NCBI GenBank assembly: GCA_035493895.1
Contig: DATJHM010000133.1
Span: 1 to 13,973 of the forward strand
From: DATJHM01 sp035493895
GTDB lineage: Bacteria > Chloroflexota > Ktedonobacteria > Ktedonobacterales > Ktedonobacteraceae
Direction: 5' to 3'
Length of the DNA: 13,973 bases
Part shown: piece by piece, positions 8,229-13,973 of the stretch
How the letters are laid out: each line of letters opens with the position of its first letter
Numbering within the stretch: the stretch's first letter is position 1
Notes under the pieces: generated by a model
The model's database searches: none
What the model was told of the DNA's origin: nothing
The model's input: only the letters and a program-made list of their open reading frames with translations
Made by a program: the position numbers and the translations under genes

Positions 8229-10430
8229 CTAAGCAGGCTGCCACACCTGGACAGTCATATCCGCGCTGGCGGAAGCGATCTTCTTTCCATCAGGCGACCA
8301 GGCAATGGAATTGACTGCTCCCTTGTGTCCTTTATAGGTAAAGATCGTTTTTCGCCCTGCCACATTCCAGACCAGGACAACACCATTGGTATCACCGGAC
8401 GCAATGTGATTGCCATCAGGCGACCAGGAGACGGTGCGCACCGGATTGCTATGGGTTTTGCTCTGATGGCCAGTGAAGAATTGTGGTCTGGGCGTTCCGT
8501 CGCTGCCATTCGAGAGCTGCACGACCTGATCAGCGCCAGCGGAAGCGATAAAGTTTCCGTCCGGCGACCAGCTCAGGCCATAGACCTCATTTTTGCCGTG
8601 ACCGCCATAGCTAAAGATCTGTTCTCCTGCATTAAAGTGGTCGCCATGCTGCGTAATAGCCCAGTCGCGCAACGTCCCATCCCAGGAGCCGGAGGCGACA
8701 CTGCTATTCCCCGGTTGCCAGCCAACACAGAGTACTCCACCTGTATGGCCCAGGAAGTTGAAGGACAATGCGCCATTTGTCGCGTTCCAGACCTGGACCG
8801 TCTTGTCCTCACTGCCTGATGCGATCGACAAGTTATTGCTCGACCAGTCCACACTATTGACCCGGTCGGTATGGCCTTTATAGGTAAAGATCTTCTTGCC
8901 GTTCGTTGCATCCCAGACCTGGACCGTTTTATCCTGGCCGCCAGAAACGAGCAGTTTACCGTTCGGCGACCATGCGACCGTCGCCACTTCCTCAGTATGG
9001 CCGTTGTAGACAAATTTGCGTTTCCCGCTCGTGGCATCAAACACCTGGACAAATTTATCGTCGCTGGCAGAGGCGATAGATTTCCCATCTGGTGACCAGG
9101 TGAGCGCGTTGACGGCAGCCAGATGGCCGGTAAAGATCAGCGCATTTTTATTGTTCACTACAGTTGGGGTTGCATGAGTTTGTGTGTCGTTCGGAGGTGG
9201 GACCGGAGAAGCAGGTGGCTGCTTCAATCTTTGCGAGAGAATATACCAGCCACCAGCTCCTCCCGCCAGACCCAGCCCGATGAGCCCGACCGCGAAGACA
9301 CGCCTTGTCACCGTATTGCCGTCATGGCGTGGTGCCAGCGGACTATCCACGATTGGTGGAGGCATGGGCGATGGCACAGGTTGATACGCTCGTGCATCCA
9401 GCCTTTGTGGGGCCACAACGGGCGGAGGAGAGACGGGATTAGGAATCTGGGGCGAGACAGGAGCATTGTACGGCGGCACCGCCTGTGTATATGAGGCCGG
9501 TAGTACGAGCGCGGGATCTGGCGTATGCACCGGTCGGGCGGGCGCGACGGGTGGCGATGCCCGATGTGCCACGTTATCCCTGTACGGGGTAGTATATGCC
9601 AGCTCTAACTCGCTGATAAACTCTTTTATACTGCGAAAACGTTGCTCTGGCCTTTTCTCTAACGCCCTCATGATCGTCTTATCAACCGCTGGTAATATAT
9701 CAGGGGCCTTCTGACGCAGCGGAGGACAAGGCGTATTCACCTGATAATTTGCCACTTGAAAGTATGATCCCGTAAAGGGCAATTCTCCGCTGAGAAGTTC
9801 ATAGATCACTATGGCAAGCGCGTACTGGTCGCTGGCGGCGCTTGCCTTCCCCTGTATCTGTTCGGGTGCGTTATAAGCGACAGACTGCTGCAAGATTTCG
9901 ACCTTATAGAAGTTGAGGTGTTCCCGATTCTGGGTAATCGCTGGTATCAGGAACCCGCGCAGTAACACGTTATCTTCTCTTGTCAGGAGGATATTCTTCG
10001 GTCGCACATCGCCGTGGAAAAGTCTGCAATCATGGGTATACTGAAGGGCCGAGGCAAGCTGCTTGATATAGGGCAAGATCTTTGTGAACGTTTGTTTGTT
10101 CCCCTGCGGAAAAACATCGCTAAGGGGAGTATGCGACATATAGTCAGTCACCAGGAAAGGATAATGATTCTCGACGCCAGCATCTCGTATGCGCTGGATA
10201 TTGGGATGTTCCAGTTTCATGAGCTCTTGCGTCTGCATGAGAAAGCTTGTTTTTAGATCATTGGTGAGCGGCGGCAGAAACACTTCCATCATGGAAGCCG
10301 CGCTTTGAGGTAGCTCGACCAGGTAGGTATCAGTAAATTTCCCCTGCTCAAGCACCCCGATAATCCGGTATCGTCCGACCTGTTGTCCCTTCTGGTAGAC
10401 CGAGCCAGTTTTCCTGGTTTCGTATTCCAT
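8229..10430 (-). CDS. Transmembrane pseudokinase with seven WD40 repeats
   Basis: This is 733 residues. Residues about 20-278 have a Ser/Thr kinase fold (PKN/Stk type) with HPNI, LVTDYM, a catalytic-loop segment, APE (188-190) and DQYALAIVIYELLSG. The catalytic positions are lost: the VAIK Lys is replaced (SMME, E49), the alpha-C Glu aligns with Q66, HRDxKPxN reads HGDVRPKN (139-146), and DFG reads GFL (159-161). The Gly-rich loop is also broken (LEQGKFTDTY). A Pro-rich linker (about 290-370), one membrane helix (about 378-397, after RR) and a second linker lead to seven WD40 units (about 433-731), each with a GH start and a W/V end, enough for a full propeller. By the positive-inside rule the propeller is outside. 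The ATG has GGAGG 8 bases upstream. As first gene of the leftward block it may sense or scaffold the glycan enzymes that follow. Kinase activity looks unlikely, though some pseudokinases bind ATP. Confidence 0.9.
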   Translation of the reverse strand: MEYETRKTGSVYQKGQQVGRYRIIGVLEQGKFTDTYLVELPQSAASMMEVFLPPLTNDLKTSFLMQTQELMKLEHPNIQRIRDAGVENHYPFLVTDYMSHTPLSDVFPQGNKQTFTKILPYIKQLASALQYTHDCRLFHGDVRPKNILLTREDNVLLRGFLIPAITQNREHLNFYKVEILQQSVAYNAPEQIQGKASAASDQYALAIVIYELLSGELPFTGSYFQVANYQVNTPCPPLRQKAPDILPAVDKTIMRALEKRPEQRFRSIKEFISELELAYTTPYRDNVAHRASPPVAPARPVHTPDPALVLPASYTQAVPPYNAPVSPQIPNPVSPPPVVAPQRLDARAYQPVPSPMPPPIVDSPLAPRHDGNTVTRRVFAVGLIGLGLAGGAGGWYILSQRLKQPPASPVPPPNDTQTHATPTVVNNKNALIFTGHLAAVNALTWSPDGKSIASASDDKFVQVFDATSGKRKFVYNGHTEEVATVAWSPNGKLLVSGGQDKTVQVWDATNGKKIFTYKGHTDRVNSVDWSSNNLSIASGSEDKTVQVWNATNGALSFNFLGHTGGVLCVGWQPGNSSVASGSWDGTLRDWAITQHGDHFNAGEQIFSYGGHGKNEVYGLSWSPDGNFIASAGADQVVQLSNGSDGTPRPQFFTGHQSKTHSNPVRTVSWSPDGNHIASGDTNGVVLVWNVAGRKTIFTYKGHKGAVNSIAWSPDGKKIASASADMTVQVWQPA

Positions 10431-10476
10431 GCTCTTTGCCTCCGCTGCTGACTATAAAGTAGAAAGCTGTTATGAT

Positions 10477-10492
10477 ATGAACGATCATGAAC
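10477..10492. repeat. ATGAAC direct repeat upstream of the pseudokinase
   Basis: ATGAAC-GATC-ATGAAC gives two 6-bp direct copies with starts 10 bp apart, one helical turn, about 50-60 bases upstream of the pseudokinase start. This is a possible regulator site for the leftward block, but short repeats in AT-rich DNA arise by chance. Confidence 0.25.
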
Positions 10493-10624
10493 ATATAATT
10501 TACAACCTGGAAAGGAAGATTTAAGTCTGCGTTCGTATCGATTTGCATGTGTAAATTGTTGACTTATCTATGCTGAATCTAAACGAAATTGGGGCGAAAA
10601 TAAAGAAGGTATCTCACTGAATAA

Positions 10625-10642
10625 TAGTGATTAGTTTCACTA
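10625..10642. promoter_or_regulatory. Candidate operator TAGTGA-N6-TCACTA
   Basis: A perfect 6-bp inverted repeat has a 6-bp spacer, and a third half-site TCACT lies at 10614-10618. The half-site spacing fits a helix-turn-helix dimer. It sits 54 bp upstream of the thrC -35 box and about 195 bp from the pseudokinase start, so it could serve either gene. The protein that would bind is unknown. Confidence 0.3.
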
Positions 10643-10695
10643 AAAAACGATGCCTGATTGCTTTTCGTGATCAGGTTTGTACCCTCTCCAGGCTA

Positions 10696-10725
10696 TTGAC
10701 AAAGATAAATTTAAACCCCGATAAT
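10696..10725 (+). promoter_or_regulatory. Sigma-70-type promoter for threonine synthase
   Basis: A perfect TTGACA (10696-10701), an 18-bp spacer and GATAAT (10720-10725, 5 of 6 to consensus) predict transcription from about 10732. That gives a 60-base leader to the GTG start. A second TTGACT at 10755-10760 has no good -10 partner. Confidence 0.6.
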
Positions 10726-10793
10726 CCAGAGTAGGTATTGATCCATGCTGTGTGTTGACTGGCACGCTAGCAATTGTGAGATAGGATAGTTTC

Positions 10794-12008
10794 GTGGCAT
10801 TTAGTTATCTTCTTCATTTGGAGTGTCCCCGCTGTCATGCGGTGTATGATGCGGACACTCTTGCTCATCTTTGTACCTGTGGTTCACCATTGCTGGTTCG
10901 CTATGATTTGCAAGCGGTACAGAAACAGCTCAGTAAAGCGATGCTGCAATCGCGTGAACCGTCATTGTGGCGCTATCACGAGCTGCTGCCAGTGCGTTCG
11001 CCAGAGAACGTGGTCTCGCTTGGCGAAGGGATGACTCCCATTATTCATCTGAATCGTCTTGGACCGAAATTGGGGATGAAGTATCTGTATGCGAAAGATG
11101 AAGGTGTGATACCAACCGGGAGCTTCAAAGCGCGTGGCGCAACCGTTGGCGTTTCGCGTGCAAAGGAGCTCGGCGTCAAAGTGCTCGCAATGCCGACAAA
11201 CGGCAATGCCGGTGGTGCCTGGGCCACGTATTCGGCGCGGGCAGGCATTGAGGCGGTCATTGTGATGCCCAGAGATGCCCCTTCGATCACGCGCAATGAA
11301 TGTGCGATTAGCGGCGCGAAACTCTTTCTGGTCAATGGATTGATTAATCATGCCGGGGCAATCGTTGGCCGCGCGGTGAAGGCATACGGCTGGTACGAAG
11401 CCTCGACGCTGAAAGAGCCCTATCGCATTGAAGGCAAGAAGACGATGGGCTATGAGATTGTGGAACAGTTTCAATGGAACGTGCCTGATGTGATTCTGTA
11501 TCCAACTGGCGGCGGTGTGGGGATTATTGGCATTTACAAAGCCCTGCGTGAATTGCAGGAAATGGGCTGGATCGGCGAACGCTTGCCGCGTTTAGTTGCC
11601 GTACAGGCTACAGGCTGTGCGCCTATTGTCCGGGCATGGCAAGAGGGCAAGCCTGACTCGCAACTCTGGGAAAACTCCCGCACGATCGCCTTTGGGATCA
11701 ATGTGCCCAGGGCTCTGGGCGATTTCCTCGTCTTAGATGCGGTACGTAGCACCGATGGTTGTGCGGTTGCTGTCAGCGATGATGAACTGCTGCACGCTCA
11801 GGCGACGCTTGCATCTCAGGAGGGGCTGTTCGTATGTCCCGAGGGCGCGGCTACCCTGGTTGCAGCCGAGCGATTGCGCCAGGAGGGATGGATCAAAGAA
11901 AATGAGCGCGTTGTGCTGCTCAATACCGGGACCGGCCTCAAGTATCCCGATACCGTCCAGATGACCGTGCCAGTTCTCGAACCGCAAGACGATTTGCCAA
12001 TTGCTTAG
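10794..12008 (+). CDS. thrC: Threonine synthase (PLP-dependent)
   Basis: This is a 404-residue fold-type II PLP enzyme that converts O-phospho-L-homoserine to L-threonine, the last step of threonine synthesis, in the cytoplasm. An N-terminal zinc-ribbon-like segment has C11, C14, C27 and C29. GEGMTPIIHL (77-86) is followed by the PLP lysine K112 in PTGSFKARG, the cofactor-binding NGNAGGAW (136-143), and the phosphate-binding loop TGGGVG (238-243). The length suits the shorter bacterial type. The start is GTG with AGGA 7 bases upstream, driven by the promoter at 10696. It is monocistronic, since the next feature is a hairpin 20 bases past the stop. Other fold-type II lyases share the core, but the zinc-ribbon start plus GSFKARG fits threonine synthase best. 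Confidence 0.9.
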   Translation: MAFSYLLHLECPRCHAVYDADTLAHLCTCGSPLLVRYDLQAVQKQLSKAMLQSREPSLWRYHELLPVRSPENVVSLGEGMTPIIHLNRLGPKLGMKYLYAKDEGVIPTGSFKARGATVGVSRAKELGVKVLAMPTNGNAGGAWATYSARAGIEAVIVMPRDAPSITRNECAISGAKLFLVNGLINHAGAIVGRAVKAYGWYEASTLKEPYRIEGKKTMGYEIVEQFQWNVPDVILYPTGGGVGIIGIYKALRELQEMGWIGERLPRLVAVQATGCAPIVRAWQEGKPDSQLWENSRTIAFGINVPRALGDFLVLDAVRSTDGCAVAVSDDELLHAQATLASQEGLFVCPEGAATLVAAERLRQEGWIKENERVVLLNTGTGLKYPDTVQMTVPVLEPQDDLPIA

Positions 12009-12028
12009 AGATCACATCGATCAACCAC

Positions 12029-12089
12029 GTAGAGGCGGGGTTTATCTCCGCCTGGGTCGGCAACAACCACCCAGGCGGAGATAAACCCC
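12029..12089 (+). terminator. Hairpin past thrC, cut by an IS insertion
   Basis: The left arm (12029-12057, 29 bases) still pairs over 21 bp, 12037-12057 with 12069-12089, around an 11-base loop. Its outer 8 bases (GTAGAGGC) find their partner GCCTCTAC only at 13640-13647, beyond the inserted element. Joining 12089 to 13640 gives one perfect 29-bp stem between the convergent thrC and xdh genes. No U-run flanks it, so termination is inferred from position and stability. Confidence 0.75.
12078..12088. repeat. Target site duplication, left copy
   Basis: GAGATAAACCC here is repeated at 13628-13638 on the far side of the element. The direct match extends to 13 bp (GGAGATAAACCCC, 12077-12089 and 13627-13639), but the outer C/G bases also match as inverted-repeat ends, so the duplication is 9-13 bp and most simply 11 bp, within the IS4-family range. 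Confidence 0.8.
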
Positions 12090-12124
12090 ATAGGCGCGTA
12101 CTTTAACAAAAGGAATAGGACAAA
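12089..12124 (+). repeat. Left terminal inverted repeat (36 bp)
   Basis: This is identical to the reverse complement of 13592-13627 over 36 bp, diverging at 12125. It begins CATAGGCGCG; the first C could equally belong to the duplicated target. Confidence 0.92.
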
Positions 12125-12194
12125 AGGGGGAAAAAGCCCCAAGCATGGTACTTCTCTGCTAGAGTAAAAAAAACATACAGCAAGGAGAAATCAC

Positions 12195-13613
12195 ATGCTT
12201 GAGCCATCCTATGATACGACAGTCACCCCCGAATTACCATCCCCGCTTGGTAGCAGGGATGAGTGGGAACAAGAGGTTCTTTCCCGCCTTCCTGCTGGAT
12301 GGGAAGAACAAGCCTACCACCTCGAAGCCTTCCAGCGGGCTCGGGAATTAGAGGGCCCGCAAGCCTTACTACGAGGGTTATTAGCCTACCAACTCGGTGA
12401 ATACTCTTTTCGCCAATTGGCCATCTGGAGCGTGCTGGCAGGCGTCGCTGAGATCACGGAGGGAGCCTGGCGCAAAGCCATGCGGCGAGCGGGTCCGTGG
12501 TTGGAGTGGTTGCTCTCCAGTACGCTGGCCCTTCACACGGCCCAGAGTCCCTGGCTCCTGGCTAAGCCGGTACGACGGGTGGTACTGGTGGATGGAACCC
12601 ACCTGCGTTGTCTGGGCAAGAAGGGAGAAACGTGGCGCATCCATACGGCTCTGGATCTGCTCGCCGGTCGGCTCACCGAGCTCGAGGTCACCGACAGCTC
12701 GGTCGCCGAAGACTGGAGCCGTTTCCATCTGCAAGCTGGGGATGTGGTAGTCAGTGATGCCGTCAATGGATATCAAGAGCGCATCAGTTGGGCCCTCTCA
12801 GAGCAGATCAATGTGGTGGTGCGTTTCTCGCCAGCGACCTTACCACTCTATGATCAGCAGGGCCAACGCGTCGACGTGCTCAACTGGCTCAAAGCACAAC
12901 GGGCTCGGGCGGGTCGGATCTGTAGCCAGACGCTCTGGGTCCAGGCGGTTGATGGCCATCAGCACCAGGTGCGGCTGGTCGCCTTGCGTCTGACAGCTCA
13001 GCAACGCGAGGCCTCACAACGACGGAAGAAGAAGAAAGCGGGCAAGGATGGACGCAAGATCAGAAAGGACACCTTGTATCTGGCAGGCTGGTTGCTGGTG
13101 ATCACCAGTCTGCCGAGCGAAGACTGGAGCGAAAGAGAGATCCTGGCTCTTTATCGGGCACGTTGGCATATTGAGCTCCTTTTCAAGCGATTGAAGCAGT
13201 TGCTCAAAACCCATCGCGTGCGTTGCCAGGATCGGAGAGCGATCAAAACCAGTATCCTACTCTTCTTGCTGTCTTGGGTCTTGCAAGAAGAGGACCTGGT
13301 GGAAATCCGTATGGCCTTGCAAGAACTGTCGCTGGAACCCGAGCAGGGCGAGGTCGCCACGGCGTGCCCCGCTCCACAACAGGGACAGGAGCACGCCCTC
13401 AGTGAATGGATGTTGGCGCGTTTGAGCCTGGATCTCTTGCGAGAGCAGGTCATAGGCTCTATCACGGCACAACGGGTGCGGGCTTGCTTGCCGCGACTGC
13501 AACGCTTCCTCCGAGGCAGCCCTCGCCGACGAACGCACTGGTATACGCGGCTCTGTTGCTGGTTACGTCACCCTGCTTCCGAGAAAGGAGGTTTGTCCTA
13601 TTCCTTTTGTTAA
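12195..13613 (+). CDS. IS4-family DDE transposase
   Basis: This 472-residue transposase cuts and joins the ends of its own element. The RNase H-like catalytic core shows D133 in VLVDGTHL, D188 in VVVSDAVNG, and the IS4 signature Y320-(2)-R323-(3)-E327-(6)-K334 in YRARWHIELLFKRLK, where E327 is the third catalytic acid. Between D188 and E327 lies the beta-strand insertion usual for the family, with a very basic stretch (RRKKKKAGKDGRK, about 276-288). AAGGAG stands 7 bases before the ATG. The gene ends inside the right inverted repeat: its last residues and TAA (13611-13613) are encoded by IR bases. The frame is undisturbed, so the enzyme is probably functional. Confidence 0.93.
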   Translation: MLEPSYDTTVTPELPSPLGSRDEWEQEVLSRLPAGWEEQAYHLEAFQRARELEGPQALLRGLLAYQLGEYSFRQLAIWSVLAGVAEITEGAWRKAMRRAGPWLEWLLSSTLALHTAQSPWLLAKPVRRVVLVDGTHLRCLGKKGETWRIHTALDLLAGRLTELEVTDSSVAEDWSRFHLQAGDVVVSDAVNGYQERISWALSEQINVVVRFSPATLPLYDQQGQRVDVLNWLKAQRARAGRICSQTLWVQAVDGHQHQVRLVALRLTAQQREASQRRKKKKAGKDGRKIRKDTLYLAGWLLVITSLPSEDWSEREILALYRARWHIELLFKRLKQLLKTHRVRCQDRRAIKTSILLFLLSWVLQEEDLVEIRMALQELSLEPEQGEVATACPAPQQGQEHALSEWMLARLSLDLLREQVIGSITAQRVRACLPRLQRFLRGSPRRRTHWYTRLCCWLRHPASEKGGLSYSFC

Positions 13614-13627
13614 AGTACGCGCCTATG
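13592..13627 (-). repeat. Right terminal inverted repeat (36 bp)
   Basis: This mirrors 12089-12124 perfectly. It contains the transposase stop codon, so this end is constrained both as a transposase binding site and as coding sequence. Confidence 0.92.
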
Positions 13628-13638
13628 GAGATAAACCC
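13628..13638. repeat. Target site duplication, right copy
   Basis: GAGATAAACCC is the partner of 12078-12088. It is followed by CGCCTCTAC, whose last 8 bases are the displaced foot of the original hairpin stem. Confidence 0.8.
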
Positions 13639-13654
13639 CGCCTCTACAGATGGA

Positions 13655-13973
13655 TTACCTGCTTCGCAGCGCCTGCAAAACGCGTTCCGGCGTGATGGGA
13701 AGCTCGGTGATGCGTACGCCGATCGCGTCGTAAATCGCATTGGCAATCGCGCCCGCAGATGCAGCAGCGGGCGGCTCACCGATGCCACGATTGCCGTAAG
13801 CGCCCAGACCTTCACCGGACGCCAAAATGATGGTTGAGATATCCGGCACATCGAGCGCGGTCGGGATGAGATATTCGCGCAGAGAGGGCGTCTGGATATG
13901 TCCATTGTCAATGACAACCTGCTCCATCAAGCTAAAACCTACCCCTTGCGCGATCCCGCCCTGCATCTGTCCG
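13655..13973 (-). CDS. Xanthine dehydrogenase-family molybdopterin-binding subunit, C-terminal end (partial)
   Basis: About 106 residues of the large molybdenum-cofactor subunit of a xanthine dehydrogenase/aldehyde oxidase/CO dehydrogenase-type enzyme are present. The frame continues past the window edge (GQ precedes the internal Met at 13964-13966, so that Met is not the start). Typical segments are GGIAQGVGFSL, an EYLIPTALDVPDI stretch, GNRGIGEPP carrying the conserved Glu that acts as base at the molybdenum site, AIANAIYDAIGVRI and LPITPERVLQAL. The stop is 8 bases from the foot of the hairpin that the IS split. Subfamily and substrate cannot be judged from this end. The rest of the enzyme and its FAD and 2Fe-2S subunits should lie to the right. 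Confidence 0.9.
   Translation of the reverse strand, partial: GQMQGGIAQGVGFSLMEQVVIDNGHIQTPSLREYLIPTALDVPDISTIILASGEGLGAYGNRGIGEPPAAASAGAIANAIYDAIGVRITELPITPERVLQALRSR

Larger units (their letters stand above)
10431..10793. other. Divergent intergenic region (363 bp)
   Basis: This AT-rich spacer lies between the leftward pseudokinase block and threonine synthase. It holds a good rightward promoter, an inverted repeat at 10625-10642, a 6-bp stem (CCTGAT 10653-10658 with ATCAGG 10670-10675), and a direct repeat ATGAAC at 10477-10482 and 10487-10492 just upstream of the pseudokinase. I found no leftward -35/-10 pair with acceptable spacing. No riboswitch or T-box layout and no convincing small gene are visible. 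Confidence 0.6.
12089..13627 (+). mobile_element. Intact IS4-family insertion sequence
   Basis: The element is about 1.54 kb. It has perfect 36-bp terminal inverted repeats starting CATAGGCGCG, one transposase gene filling most of the length, and a target duplication on both sides. Perfect ends, a full reading frame with all catalytic residues and an undecayed duplication point to a recent insertion. It sits in the intergenic space between convergent thrC and xdh and breaks no gene. Confidence 0.92.

Noticed and set aside
8240..9140. Repeated DNA across the 3' half of the pseudokinase gene, considered as CRISPR or tandem array
   Set aside because: The period matches diverged WD40 coding units of about 40 codons, not short identical repeats with unique spacers.
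10771..10780. CAATTGTGAG resembling part of a lac operator
   Set aside because: There is no symmetric second half and no LacI-type gene in view; a chance match.
10745..10789. 14-codon frame in the thrC leader, as a possible leader peptide
   Set aside because: It has no Thr or Ile codons and no attenuator hairpins follow; only a weak SD lies near the predicted transcript start.
12029..13647. Reading GTAGAGG...CCTCTAC as the true IS ends (longer inverted repeats interrupted by 40 bp on the left)
   Set aside because: That model gives no target duplication and needs an unexplained insertion. Ends at CATAGG give a perfect 36-bp IR, an 11-bp duplication and a restored hairpin.
13462..13917. Minus-strand 151-codon frame spanning the right IS end and the xdh gene
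   Set aside because: It crosses the IS boundary in a different frame from the well-supported xanthine dehydrogenase-type C-terminus.

Overview
The window looks like a chromosomal segment of a soil-type Chloroflexota bacterium, most likely Ktedonobacteria. This is inferred from protein style: a kinase-like/WD40 fusion of the kind common in that class, an E1-like family 5 cellulase, moderate GC, and GTG/TTG starts with good Shine-Dalgarno (SD) sites. No rRNA or tRNA is present to confirm it.

Layout. (i) 1-157: the left edge holds the first codons of a leftward gene, with its SD, a candidate promoter and two direct repeats, followed by a hairpin. (ii) 157-1254 (-): an AT-richer orphan gene with a possible PD-(D/E)XK nuclease-like core and a TTG start. 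(iii) 1365-1425: a strong 18-bp hairpin. (iv) 1432-10430 (-): five co-directional genes, transcribed in the order transmembrane pseudokinase/WD40, membrane-anchored clan GH-A hydrolase, processive-type GT2 synthase, multi-pass GT39-like glycosyltransferase, and membrane-anchored GH5 cellulase with a CBM3. (v) 10431-10793: a divergent intergenic region. (vi) 10794-12008 (+): threonine synthase. (vii) 12089-13627: an intact IS4-family element. (viii) 13655-13973 (-): the C-terminal end of a molybdopterin-binding subunit of the xanthine dehydrogenase family, cut by the window edge.

How the genes may work together. The five-gene leftward block reads as an envelope or extracellular glycan module. 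The GT2 and GT39 enzymes build or attach sugar at the membrane. Two hydrolases, each tethered by one N-terminal helix, would cut or trim glycan outside. The first gene pairs a cytoplasmic kinase fold that has lost its key catalytic residues with a seven-repeat WD40 propeller predicted outside, which suggests a scaffold or sensor rather than an active kinase.

The best-supported structural event is the IS insertion. Removing the element and one copy of its target duplication rebuilds a perfect 29-bp-stem hairpin lying between the convergent threonine synthase and xanthine dehydrogenase genes. The element therefore landed in one arm of a presumptive bidirectional terminator. A 21-bp hairpin survives on the thrC side; the xdh side has none.
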